Below, in pieces: positions 44,305 to 56,759 of a stretch of DNA of 64,000 bases. The notes under the pieces were generated by a model. It was not told where the DNA came from and searched no databases. It saw only the letters and a program-made list of their open reading frames with translations. Position numbers and translations under genes: made by a program. The first letter of the stretch is position 1; each line of letters opens with the position of its first letter. The stretch is taken from contig NC_092878.1 of NCBI RefSeq assembly GCF_028372415.1, positions 1,887,501 through 1,951,500 on the forward strand, in the 5' to 3' direction. Source of the stretch: Notamacropus eugenii (taxonomy: Eukaryota; Chordata; Mammalia; Diprotodontia; Macropodidae).

Positions 44305-45800
44305 ACATTCTCAGCTCTGTAGGTGGATTGGTTAATTCTGCTTTTCTCTTTTCTTTTTTCATTCTTTGTTAAAAGAGATAATTAGGTAGGATAAAGGGAG
44401 GAATATATTATTAAGTGAAGGTAATGTAAAAACAAAAGATATTAAAATTTTAAAAAATAAATATTTATTTAATTGAATATACCAGAAGTATACCTTCCTC
44501 AGCTATTAAAAAAAAAAAAAAGGATTGTGTTAGATGTCCTTTAAAATCCCTTCCTGTTCTATGCATAATCCTGTGATCGCTCAGAACACAATACACGATA
44601 GGCAGTGAGGACTGGATATATGGTAGGTTGGAAAGAATGTTAAGATGATTGGGTGCTAGTTTTGTTTGCTCACTGGTGAGTAGCATTATTTCCTATGGGC
44701 TTGTGTGCGAGTTCTGTCTATTTTCAGTAATTTATAAATAAAATGGTTCACGTTTGGAACCTTGTGAGTCTGTGAGTTGTTAAGGAGAGTAGATGATTAT
44801 ATTGGGGGGAGGGGTGGAAATAATAACAGAAACTGAAGTTCCCCGATCACCGGAGTTAGGGGCAGCTAGCCACAAAAATGAGAAGTCCTCAACATTTCCA
44901 AAGCCCTTCACGACAGGAGGGAGCCCCAAAATCATGGTATGGTATGTACAGCAAAGGCAACAGTAGTTAGAGCCTCTCAAGTTATTTAACCTAAGAGGCC
45001 AATGCTGCATGCATAAACATAAAAGCTAGCTTTGATGGAACACAAAGTAAAAAAAAAAATGTGCTTTGTCAAATCATGTCTCCCAATTGTTGATTCATAG
45101 ATGTTTACTATAGAAACATAACATGGTTTCTACTTCCTCTTTTTGTGTGTGACATTCACTGGAATACATAATAGACATCTAAATACTTGCTGAATGATTA
45201 AGAAAATCTTATTACAGTGAAAGATTCCATTTACGGAAGGCATCTCATACTTTAGTGGATGGTCAGTACCAGTATTTTGGTGATCTGATGATAATTCCCC
45301 ATAATATATAATGCCAAAGAACTAAGGCTTTTCTTGGAACCTCTGTATGTATTACATCTATTTCTAAATAAAATACCTGACAGTATGCTGTTTTTACTCT
45401 GGGCAGAAAGAAGAGAGAGAAGATCTGAACTCTAGCTCTTCAAAGTTCCACCCATTTTATGTGAAGCCTTAATTAACCTGGTCTCTTCCTTCCCAAACAA
45501 ATCAATTAATTACCCCTCCTTTCCTCCCTTTCATCTAATTTCCTCATGGAGTAAAAACATAGCTCTCAAGACAAATCAAAAGTTTGAGAGGAAATTGAGT
45601 AAAGGATGAAAAGAGAGGCATGGCACTTCTAAAATTCCCTGATTGAGTTCAGAGTACTTATTTGAGCACCAGCTCTGTTCTACCCCCTGTAGATTGGGAG
45701 GAAGGAATCAAATGGGTCTTTCCCAAAAGAAAGCTACTTAGAACCATTTAAAACCATTAGGGCCATTAGCTCTGGCTTGAGCTAAGTACACTACCTAAAC
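44305..45800. other. Unassigned stretch
   Basis: No gene or named repeat; several A-runs (A13 near 44508). Confidence 0.4.
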
Positions 45801-45809
45801 CTCTGCCCA

Positions 45810-46060
45810 TGGGGAACTAGTTCTGGTGTCTCCAGAGTCTGAATGTTATATAAACACTTTCTTTCAGATTTGACTGTTGCTTCTGGCGTATGAGTCCTCT
45901 ATTAAAATGTATTGACACCAAGTTCCTTTTGAGTGGTCTCCCATGATTCGGTGTGGAACTAAGCTGGCCCTGTGTGAGTTGTTTCCACATGAAGGCTGTT
46001 GCGCAGCCATTACATATTAAAATTCTGTTGCAACAAAACGGTTTGAATGCCTATGGAATT
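45810..46060 (+). promoter_or_regulatory. LTR-like TATA/polyA arrangement
   Basis: GTTATATAAACACTTTC at about 45846 is followed, some 50 bp later, by TCCTCTATTAAAATG. This order and spacing resemble the U3-R boundary and polyA signal of a retroviral LTR. I could not find TG/CA ends or a duplication, so a chance match is quite possible. Confidence 0.3.
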
Positions 46061-47420
46061 TCTTGCAGTAATCTGAAGACTGGCCATTAAGCATCCCCTA
46101 AAATACAGATTTCTTTCTCCTGTAGCAATGAGAGACCAGCTCCTGAGCTCTTCACTGCTGCAGGACTGCTACAGGACTCTCTGAGAACTGGAGGGACTCT
46201 GGGAGTTTGGGGGACCAACGAAGAGTCCTAAGTCTGGAAAGGGAGGAGGGCTCAAAGAACTGACAGCTGCCTAAGCAGTTCTCTTCCTGCAGGGACCCGG
46301 TTTTGAGAAGGCTTCCTGGGATGTTCTCCTGGGGACGTCCCCTCAATTGGTCAGGTCCTCCTGAGGTCCTCCCCTACAATTCATGAACATCTGACATAAA
46401 GTCACTATTGTCACTATTTATTGAGTATAAATATTCACATTTAATTTTTCAATAATGAAAACTTAAAGAACAATCCAAAAAGAAATGGAAACTGAACACA
46501 GGGTGGGTCACTCTTGGTCTCAAAGAAGTAACATGAGAATGTCCTACTTTCCCTTCTAGGCAGAGGTGAACGCATATGGAACACTGCATTTACATTAAAC
46601 TTGGTTTTTTAATTAGTTTTACTGAACTACTGGGTTTTTTCTATTTTAATTCTTTATTATAAGGGATTACTTTGAGTAGGGAGGGGTGGAAGCCAGTTCA
46701 GCTCTCAGCCCTTTGTTAAATTTTCACCATCATCACCCCACTGGGAAAAAAACCCAAAACTATAACAAATATTCGTAGTCAAGCGAAACAAATTCCTGCA
46801 TGGGTCAAGTGAGAAAACTAGAGCACAGAGAAGTTCTAGCTAGAGAGAGACTTTGCAGACCAAAAAAAAGTGAGGTGTGGGGGCTCCAAGCAGTGGAAAT
46901 GACTGTGCTCTGTGTTTGGAAGATCTTGTCATCTGAGGCAAAGAAGTCTTTGTGAAGGAGAGAGAGCCTTCTAGACACAGCTCAGAAAAGAAAAGCAGAC
47001 CTCATGTTAAAAAGAAAAAAAAAACCAGGAAAGATTCCCTGTCCCTACCCCCAAGGAAGGTTACCGTTAGTTTTGTTTAGTCTCCTAGTTTAAGTCTTGG
47101 ATGTGACTATGCTTCAGCCTTTTTATTTTTAAGAATCCTGTCCCAAGAAAAGTCTCCAGCCTTTAAATGAGAAGAGCCTTGGTGGGGCCCACTCAGTCTC
47201 CTTTTGAAAAGAGCCAACAGCTGGGAGCAGAGAAGCATCCCCCCCACTCCGTGCTCTTCGGATCCATGCCTGGCCTCAACCAGCAGTGACCTTCAGAGCA
47301 TGAAACAATGGTAACAGCAGAAACCCTGTGCCAAGTGAGATGAATGGCCAGCAGGTCTGATAGGAGAAAACGAAACAGAGCCCACAGCTGTTGATGGCCC
47401 CACTACCAAGCCATCTATAA
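46061..47420. other. Unassigned stretch
   Basis: No gene or repeat recognised. Confidence 0.4.
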
Positions 47421-47424
47421 GCAT

Positions 47425-47985
47425 TTAGCAATCACCAAACATCTATTTAGCACTTACTGTATGCCAGGCACTGTGCTAAGCACTAGGGATACAAAGAGGC
47501 AAAAGGCAGGGCCTACCCTCAAGGAGCACACAATCCAATTGGAGGAAACTACATGCAACCAAATACATACAAAGCAAGCAATATACAGGATAAATAGAAA
47601 TTAACAGAGAGAAGGCTTCCCGTAGAAGCACCTACTATGTGCTAAGCACATACAAGGACAAAAGGGAAACATTTTTTAATGAGACAATGTGTGAGAGAGA
47701 AAGAAAGAGAGAGAGAGAGAAAGAGAGAGGGATATATTCACATGTTGTGTGAGTTCATATGTATGCATTTATATGCATATGTATATACAAAAATCCTGCA
47801 AAGTAGATACAACATAACCTGGGGAGAGGGGTGGGCAGGAAAGGCCTCCCACAAAAGATGACACTTGAGCTCGTTTTGATAGACACCAGAGATTCTAAAA
47901 GGCAGAAATGGAGATGGCATTCCAGGCAAGGAAGCAGGAAGTGGAGCTCAGTGTTTGTAGGAAAGCTTATAGGAGGAAGGTATGA
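47425..47985 (-). repeat. L2 3' UTR, reverse, rearranged
   Basis: 47430-47580 has CTATTTAGCACTTACTGTAT, CACTGTGCTAAGCACTAGGG and TACCCTCAAGGAGCACACAA. 47825-47985 has GAAAGGCCTCCCACAAAAGA and GGCATTCCAGGCAAGGAAGC from further inside the 3' UTR. The middle includes a second GCACCTACTATGTGCTAAGC start and a GA microsatellite. Confidence 0.65.
47691..47731. repeat. GA microsatellite
   Basis: GAGAGA/AAAGAGAG run, 41 bp, followed by a TATGCAT-rich patch. Confidence 0.9.
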
Positions 47986-48149
47986 GCTGCACCCTCCCTG
48001 TGTCTATCTTAGCCACACATGTTCCCTCCATATGTGCCTCTGTGTGTGTGGGCTCTCTGTATATGCACTCTTCCCATTGATGTTATATATTTATACATAT
48101 TTATGGGACAATGTACCTGAAGTTTAAGTTTTATTCTTTTCTTACTATG

Positions 48150-49500
48150 CTATTAATTAAATCCACAGTATTCAAAACTTCTCCATTTGCTGTAACAAAT
48201 GGTTCGACATACAGGTGGTGTTTCTGGCTGATGAAGCACCTGTGTTTTCTTGGGTGCTAATTGTTAGGCCAAAATTAGCATAAGCAGTAGAGAATTCATC
48301 CATATTCTGTTGTATCTCAGCTTCAGAGGCTGCACTGAGTGCACAATCATCTGTAAACAAAAAATCATGCACCAACTCTCACTTTACATTAGTCTTGGCT
48401 TATACCCTTTTCAGGGTAGACAATTCACCATCAGAGCTATAGCTGACCTTGGTGTTCTGTTAATCCCTATTGAAGGTGTCTAACAGCATTGCGGAAAACA
48501 TTATGCTAAAAAAGCATGGGGCAAGCACACACCCTTGCTTCACTCCATTGGTGATTGGGAAAGCACAAGAGCACCATCCATTATCCTGAACCCAGGCAAG
48601 CATGCCATCATGAAATTAATGTACAATACTGATGAACTTCTCTGGGCAACCAAATTTTTTACTTCATTTTCCATAATCCCTCATAACTGATAGTGTTGAA
48701 GATCTTGGTCAGACCAACAAACATTGTGGACAGACCTCAGTTCTGCTGCTGGTATTTCTTCCTGGAATTCTTGGGCCACAACAACCATTCCTCAGCCCTT
48801 TGTGAAGCCACCCTGGCTCTCAGGTAGATGATCGTCTTCCAGGCAAAGGAACAGCCTATTAAGGAGGACTCTGGCCAGAATATTGCCAACAATGACTGAG
48901 AGGAGCCACTGTGATTGTCACAAGATAACCTATGTCCTTTACTTTTATAGAGATGGACAATGGCTACATCCTTGAACTCCTGAGAGAGAACCTTCTCTTG
49001 CCATATAACCTGGAAAATTTCAGTCAGCTTTTGTATGAGCAACAGATGCCCCATCTTGTAAATCTCAGAATCAGCACCAGGTGTCTCACCCTAGGAGAGG
49101 AGCTTCCCTAAAAGACTGTTTTATGAAGAATTCAACACAAGGAAGGTGCTCACATGGTGGCCAGAAGAAGCAATACAAGAATATTCTCAAAGTCTCTCTG
49201 AAGAACTTGGAATTGATTGTGTGACATGGGTGATGCTGGCAAAGGACCACCCAGCATGGCATCAAAGAAGGTACTGTCCTCTATGAAGGAAGCAGAATTG
49301 CAGCAGTTCAAAAGAAACATGAGATGCACAAATGTAGAGCCATCTCCACCCCAAATGTTCATATGAACTATTTGTAACCAACCTGTGGTAGAGCCTTCTG
49401 AGCTCATAACCATCTGATCAGCCACAGTTGGATCCACTATAACTTGACTTCAACACAGTAATGCCATTTTGGTCCTCTTTGAGAATGAAGGACAATAACC
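48150..49500 (-). pseudogene. RTE-like LINE, RT remnant
   Basis: Minus-strand reading, in several frames with stops. Near 48930-48990 the protein would read KDVAIVHLYKSKG, an RT entry motif. 48690-48715 gives a DQDLQHYQ remnant of the first catalytic-Asp block. 48512-48558 encodes PITNGVKQGCVLAP. 48346-48357 encodes FTDD in place of the catalytic YADD, followed by a FGLTIST block. The 5' end near 49500 starts GGTTATTGTCCTTCATTCTC then AAAGAGGACC, shared with short repeats elsewhere in the window. The clade is inferred from memory of the RT motifs and may be another non-LTR group. Confidence 0.65.
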
Positions 49501-49504
49501 AACT

Positions 49505-51435
49505 TTATTAAATGCTTTTTCTTTAATTGTACACTCTGGCTAGCTTATAGATATAAATACATTGGTGGGGATAATGAACCATGTCCTTGATTGAATATGG
49601 TTGCAGAGAGAACCTTGAACATATGATAGGTATTTCAGCTGGAGCCACTTTTTGAATTGATGGGTGTCTCCAGGTGTTATGTATATACAATATTTGCTGC
49701 GTAAACTGTTTTGCACAAATTGTATTTGGACATAATATAACAAGTATAACATAACATAATATAAAATAACAAGTTAGCTTCAGGTGAGACTATAGTCACA
49801 ACCATTCAGAATAATAAAAATGCTTTCCAGTTGGACATCAGCCACCACTGCTGGCTGTATTTCCACCATTGCCACTCTCAGTACCAATACTGACACAGAG
49901 TGACAAAAATAATATATTTCCTTAGGATGTGCACCTAGAGAATGCTTTTAAAGCAAACATGTATCAAATGCTCAGTCCTAAAGGATATTGTTTTAATTCA
50001 TCAAACTAAAAGAAACCAAAAACTTAGCTAATTTCATTTTAAATTACTAATTATACTTTTTAAATATATCAATACTTTTAAATACAACAGAAGACACAAT
50101 TTTCTCAGTTTTTGACGTATCTATACCTATGCCAATACTATTACTGCCTCTAAAACTTCTGCTACCATTAGCACCACTGTGATGTCATTGTGATGGCTAA
50201 AGCTGATGATGGTGATAGGATAACACTGGGCTCCCTCTGTACACTCTAGCTGGGCTCTGGGCCACTAGCTGTTCTCACTGGTTCATTGTGGGTTTTGAGT
50301 AATCAAGTATGCAAATTTTGGCTCAAACTTCCTGTTCACAAACCACAAATCAAATAGCAAAGTGAGCGTGTCCTCGTCCTTCATCGCCAAAGCGAAATGC
50401 CTAAGACTAAAGAGCAAAGGAAGGCACATGGGAAAATGACTGGGCAACAGAAGAGAACAGCCGCCTCTCTGATGCAATGCATGTTACCAACGGACTCCAG
50501 CATCAGCACTGAAATTTCTCTAGGTTTCTCTGGTTTGGCTTGCCATTAAAAGCAACCTAAGACATTCAAGGGCTCTACAAATACTGTGCCTAATCACCTC
50601 TCCAGGTCAGGTGACTTCAATCTCCTCTCCCAAAATGCATGCCTCTCCAACTCCTGACACAATCTCAGTCTTCTAATACAGGTAATAAAACTTTATAACA
50701 TCCTAGGGCTTTCCCATGTGAAAAGGCTCCATGGTTTCATCATTAGAGGCACTTGAAATCAAGCAGAAGAGCTACATTATGGAAAAAAATGTTTTGTGCC
50801 CATATAACAAGAATAAAAAGCTATTACCAAAAAAAAAGTCTATCTTCATATTAAAAAGGTCTTTTCTATCTTTAAGGGTTATTGTGTGTCCAACATGGAG
50901 TGCCACTTTTCCTATTTAACCTTACAACTTTGAAAATAATGTAAAGTTTAGGAGGCAGAAGGCTGAATTAAAATCTAGCACATAGGAATGTGCCTTTGCA
51001 ATTGACTTTTAAATTATGTACGTTCTATGCTTTTATTCTTAGGAACCTAGTCACTTCAATACTTACTAAAAAAAAAAATCATAATTTCATCACTGTAGGT
51101 GCTCTCTCCACTGATGTAAACCCCTATCCCTCCTTTCTTAAATAACCTGTTTTATAAGTTGCTCTGACCAAAAAGACCCAATGCCAACCCTTAAGCAGTC
51201 ATTGATAAACTGATCCTCTGATGACTGAGACACAGCCTGTCCCCATTGAAAATAAAGGAATGATGGGTTTCTTAACCAAGGATGCAGTATACCCAAGGAA
51301 AGCTAGTAAAAATACTTTGTCGGGAGTCTTGCAATCTCTTCCAAAAGATGTTAAAATGAAAAGGGAAGAGGAAGGAGAAAATTGCCTATGGCATTCATCC
51401 ATCAAGTTGCAGCCCCATATCCCCATCTGCTAGAA
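49505..51435. other. Unassigned stretch, largely single-copy in look
   Basis: No gene or named repeat. A 64-codon minus frame at 50283-50477 has no recognisable family. Confidence 0.4.
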
Positions 51436-52789
51436 TAGAGAGCATGTCGAGTAGCTTCAACATTAGAAATATATCAATAGACATTTCTAGTAATTCAGAG
51501 AAGACAAAATGCAAGAAAGGAAATACCAGTAAAACCCATCACCTGAGATATCCATACACAAATGCAGAACATATGACTAACAAAAAAGGTAAAGTAGAGA
51601 TCTTAATACAAAAAATTAAATTTTATCTCATTGGTATTACCAAGACTTGCCAGACAAGGACCCATAGCTAAAATATGGTCTTGGAAGAACATACTTTGTT
51701 CAAAAGGAGGCGGGGGCAGAGAATAGAGAAGCATTACATACTAAAAAGATATTCTCATGTAAGGAAAATCCAGGAATCAGAGTGAAATAGCCCAGTCAAG
51801 AAAACTATTTGGGGGAAGAAGGAAATAGAAGTTATATTGTCTTGGGAGTATACTACAGACCACCTGAACAGAAGAAGTATATAGAATGAGAATTCAGGAA
51901 ATAGAAGCATTACATGATCGTGATGAGGGACAAGACTTCAATTATCCAAACATCTCCCATAGCTCTCTATCTGCCAAAAGCAGAGCAACTAACGAATTCT
52001 TGGCTTTCCTTAATTATGACAGTGATTTTATCTTTCAGATGGTCAAAGAAGTAACGAGAGGAGTTGCTATTCTGGACTTGATTCTGATCAACAAGGAAAA
52101 ACTTGATGCTAAAGTGGAAAAAAGAGAACCTTTGAAAGGAGTAACCACAACATCTTGGAATTCATGCTAGAAAGGAAGGAAGTCAGGGACAGTGTGACAT
52201 GAATCCCAGATTTGGGGAGAGCATATATTTCAAAGGGTTCAGGAAAAAAGGATAATTAAGATGTCATGTCCTAAAAAATTTGCAAGAGGGATGAAAACTC
52301 TTCAAAAATGAAATTCTAAACATAAAGAGAAACAAATCAAGTGAGGTGGAAAAGAAGTAATACTGAGGGATAAAGGAAGATGAAGAGGGCACAGGACTGT
52401 TGTAGCTGAAAGTGGGTGGCATGATAAAGAATACCAAGGAAAAGGCAAAACTACACCATTATTATTTTTCTGTTAAGAATTACTTGTGGACTAGAAAGGA
52501 CAAAACAAAAATAAGTAATTGTGAGTTTAAACCCAAGATAAGAAAAGGAGATAATTAGAAAGAACCCATGGCACTTGATGAAATCAGGTCAGTTGGTCCA
52601 GATAAACAACATCCTTGGGTTGTAAAACAATTGGAGGATGTGATCTCTGAGACACTTTCATTGATCCTAGAGTTAGGGGAACTTCGGTAGGACTATAGAG
52701 CAAATGTTGCCCTGATCTTCAAAAGAGGAAAAAGAATGAAATTTAAACAAACATATCCATGAATTGAATAAAAAATATTTATTAAGTAG

Positions 52790-52880
52790 GGAGAAAGGAA
52801 CAAGCATTTATTAAGTGCCTAGTATGTGTCAGACCCTGTGCTGTGTTTTACAAATATTATCTATGTGTATAATATAGTCT
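52790..52880 (-). repeat. L2/MIR end inserted in CR1/L3
   Basis: GCATTTATTAAGTGCCTAGT, CAGACCCTGTGCTGTGTTTT, ACAAATATTATCTATGTG splits the RT region. Confidence 0.6.
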
Positions 52881-53336
52881 ACTACTTGTATGCCAATGAT
52901 CTTGACTTTGATTCCTGGCAAGATTTTAGAACATGTTGTCAAAGGGATGATTATTAAACATCTAGAAAAGGAAGCAGGGTTTAGAAAGAGACATCATATC
53001 TTGATGAAGACCATGGCGTGCCAGACTAACCTCATTTCATTTTTTGATAAGGTTACCAGAATGATAGATCAGAGTTATATTGTAGATTTCATTTTCTACA
53101 TCTGCAAGGAGATTTTGAGAAAAGTAATAAAGTCTCATATTCTTTTTGAAGACAAGATAATAATGCTATCACCTAGGCTACAAATTTCTAAGTGGATTTC
53201 TAAATTATTTGATGATTGAACCTAAAGAATGACATCATTAATATGTCGAGGTCAATGTGTATGATCTTTGATGGAGTAACCAGACACATCCACCTAGCCC
53301 TATGTTATTTAATATTAATAAGTATCATAGCTATTA

Positions 53337-54213
53337 CTAATTTCATTGACTACCTGTCTATGTTCACCTAGTCATGCCTTGAGTTGTCTATCTACTTAAG
53401 TCTCTCCTCAGAAACCACATTACTCTATCTCCTTCCCTTCCTCGCCACTTCCCAAAAATTAGATCCTCCATATACCATTTGCCCCAGTCCCTACCTGAGC
53501 CCTGAAGATGATCTGCCCAAAGACATCTCAGGAGAGGTAAATGGTCCATTCAGTTTAGAAGCATCCATATTAACAACCATGCTCAGCCAACTCCTATTTG
53601 GAAAAAAAAATTACCTGATACATGTTGCTTCTCTTTCATAGACAGAACTCAAATGTTATTAATTAGCACTAGCAAAATTTATTGATTTATATGCCCATAA
53701 AGCTGACTGAAACACAAAGGGAATGAGCTCACTTCTGCTGGGGATCTCTGCTAAATGATCAGGGCTTTACAGAGTCAGCATGAGGACTTATAGCTCAAAA
53801 TCAGGGCCCTTGGAAACTAATCAAACACTGCTCCAACGAGTAACCTGGACAGGCCATTGCTGTCTTCAGGGACCTGTTTTCCTACAATGAAACTAATGGG
53901 CAAAAAAGAAAAATGCCATCATGGTTGGCATCAGGGCAGTGTCCTGCCTGATACTGAGCATATTTGATATCAGTGAAGCTGGCAGTATACCTTCAGGCTA
54001 AATATCTACAGTTTCCCAGATGGAGGGAACAATCCTGAATATTGAATCTGTCACTTTCAGAGCTGGTGGCAATGGATCTTGGCAACAGATCCTTCCATAA
54101 GTATCTCTAGCCTCATAAGTCTCATTTATTCACTTCCAGCACCTTGCAACTTGAACCTGAGCACCAATTAGCTGATCTATCCTACTAATACAAGCATTTT
54201 TTTTTTAACAAAA
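53337..54213. other. Unassigned 0.88-kb insertion in CR1/L3
   Basis: CR1/L3 stops near 53335 and resumes near 54215 with little missing between, so this block was inserted or exchanged. It has a T10 run at 54198-54207. I cannot name it and see no clear duplication. Confidence 0.5.
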
Positions 54214-54284
54214 CACTAGGACATTCTTAGATGATATGTTTATCAAATTTTCATATAACAGAGCCAGGAGGAATCAGATCCGGT

Positions 54285-54395
54285 AGTATGTATTGTTCTG
54301 TGAAGGCAAGGAATGTTTTTGGTTTTTATCTGTCTTCCATGTCTCACATAGTACCTGACATATAACAGATGCCTAATAAATGCTCGCTGAGTCAA
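54285..54395 (+). repeat. L2 3' end inserted in CR1/L3
   Basis: AAGGCAAGGAATGTTTTTGG, then GTACCTGACATATAACAGAT and GCCTAATAAATGCTCGCTGA form a short L2 terminus. Confidence 0.6.
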
Positions 54396-55494
54396 AGTGA
54401 ATAGGAAACATATTGGATGCAAAAAGGATTTCTGTGGTACACAACACTGGGACCAGCTCTGAGAGATGAAACACAATATAATAGTGATCGTCAGAAGACC
54501 CACTCTAATACCAGCATCCTCTTAGTTCAGGTTTGCAGTTGGGAAACAGGGAGGTACTCAAAAGGCATTGAATATTTAACCCAAGGAGGTTTACTTTACT
54601 CTAACACAGAAAGGTTATGAAACAAGGATATGGTAGCACTTTGTTTCTCCCGAAATAGCCTCCCTCTTCTTACTTGATGTTGTGGGTGGGATGAAGAAAG
54701 TCATATCAGTGAATTACTTGTCCTATCATGGTGATTAATGTAAAACCTTAAAACTGCATTTAAAAAATCCACTTCATAAACACAAGACAAGGGAGGTATG
54801 GCCAAATAACTACTCATCTGAAAAATATGAAAGGGAAGGAAGAATGGACAGAAAACTCAAGATATGTAAACCGTGTGGTTTAGAAACCAAACAAGTTCAT
54901 GTGATCTTAGATTACATTGAGATAGGTAGGATGTCTCAACCAAGAAAAAGGATAGTTTCATTGTAGTATACTCTGGCCAGACCACCCCTGGAGCACTGTG
55001 TTCAGTTTCAGACACCACATTTTAGGTAGGGCATTGTTAAGCTAGCAAGCATTCAGAATAGGGTGACCAGGACAGTGAAAGACCTTGGGATCATGACACA
55101 TGAGAATTAATTGCATGAAGTATAAATGTTTAGCCTGGAAAAAAGAAAGTTTAAAGTATACATATGTTAGAGGGTTGGGGAAGAAGGAATTCTAGTTATC
55201 TTCAAGTATTTATCTGCCTTGACCCTCAAGTATAGAAATGTGGTGAATTTTGGTGGATGAAATTTGCAGAGAGGTACATTTAAATCTTCAGTCAAAAAAA
55301 AAAAACTTTGTAAAAATTAGAGTTGTCAAAAGTGAAATTGGGCTGGCTCCGGAACCAAGGGTTGACACTAAAGGTCTTCCCGTAGAAGCCAGATGGCCCT
55401 TTGTTGGGTTCCTTGCAGAGGAGATTCAGGTATATGTTGGGCAAAAAGGTCCCTTCTAACTCTGAGATTCATGATTCTATAACTCTCTCCTTTC

Positions 55495-56570
55495 AGGTTT
55501 ACTGGTAACCATCAGTGTACCCTCAAGAACTCACTGTCACCACCAGGCTGTGATGAGGCTTCAGTATAGATTTCACATATAGATTTTATAGGACTTTAGT
55601 ATAGATTTTAGAGGATATAAGATATTATTAAACTGAATCAAACAGATATCATGCTTATTCCTAATCAAAAGATGAAGAGCTAGTTTCAGAATCTAATTGC
55701 ACTTACAGTAATGTAGGAACACTTTCAGATTCCTATGCTATTTTAAAAAGGAATTTATAATCCAATCTCCTTTTTCAGTCTGGAGCTCTTAAGATTGTCA
55801 CAAAGTCTCTCAATACAAAACCAAGACATCTGGCTAAAAAGATAGAATTCGGCCATCCAGTGGCTCACTCAGGTATATCTAAAGCTGGTGTTTTCCTGAC
55901 ATAAGCTAAATGGAGTATCTGGATAGAATGATTTTTTTGTCTCTTTATGCAGATGTTTCATCCCCAAAATACTCAGAATCAAACTGTTGCAAGGATTTTC
56001 TTTTATGCTTCCTAGACTTAAAAAAGCAAGAACAGTGGTATTGCTAAATAAATCTGGTGGCCATCATTAGAATTTGTACATTTTTATGAAAGAAAAATTT
56101 TACAAATATGTGAAATGTTTGTGGCTGAAAAAAATGGACATGTATAAGGAGATAAGAAGTGATGGATGGCAGGCGATGGGAGCCTGGAGAAAAAATATGC
56201 AGAGGTAAAAGGAAACTTGTCTCGAAAAAGTATAAACACTTTTTGGTTTCCTAGCAACATAATTTCTTTAGATTTCTCAGTTATTTGTAATTGTCGCATT
56301 TACTATTTAAATCAGGGCAAGAAAAAGGTTTTAAAAAGGATGACTGTAATCAATCTCATAGCAATTCTCAGTTATCTACCTCTGTATTATTCACAACAAA
56401 TATTTTCATTTGGAAATCTTGCTTTCAATTTCTCATTAGAATACATCAGCAGCTTCACCTTTTACTTAAATCCTTTGTTGATGACACCACCTCCTTTTAT
56501 CTTCCTCTATCATGAAGTATATAGGTCATCAGGAACTAAAAGGGAAAAAGCCCTTTAAACCAAATCATAT
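55495..56570. other. Unassigned stretch
   Basis: No gene or named repeat. The 130-codon + frame at 56166-56558 has no family resemblance. Confidence 0.4.
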
Positions 56571-56574
56571 GATC

Positions 56575-56755
56575 ATAAATTTAGAACCAGAAGAGACCTT
56601 CATAGTCATCTAATCCAGTCTCTAAATTTTACATATGAGGAACTGAGACGCAGAGACAGTGACTTGCCCAGGGTCACACGGGTGGTAACTAGCAGAACCA
56701 ACATTTAAACTAAGGTCCTTAAAGTCCAGTGTTCTTTCTATACACGAGGCTGTGA
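56575..56755 (-). mobile_element. MIR-family SINE
   Basis: AAATTTAGAACCAGAAGAGA, CATAGTCATCTAATCCAGTC, ATGAGGAACTGAGACGCAGA, CAGGGTCACACGGGTGGTAA in reverse order; near full length. Confidence 0.8.
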
Positions 56756-56759
56756 TATC

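Larger units (their letters stand above)
51440..55490 (+). pseudogene. CR1/L3 LINE, long but broken copy
   Basis: Endonuclease end: the frame 51886-52170 encodes QDFNYP (residues 16-21) and, later, LDLILINKEKL, both CR1-type motifs. RT: 52890-53219 encodes PGKILEHVV and a TNLISFFDKVTRMID stretch; 53290-53335 holds CTATGTTATTTAATAT of the next RT block. After a gap it resumes at 54215 (GATGATATGTTTATCAAATT). The 3' UTR from 54960 has CTGGAGCACTGTGTTCAGTT, CAGAATAGGGTGACCAGGAC, TGTTTAGCCTGGAAAAAAG and ATCTTCAAGTATTTATCTGC. Frameshifts, stops and at least three insertions kill it. Confidence 0.8.
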
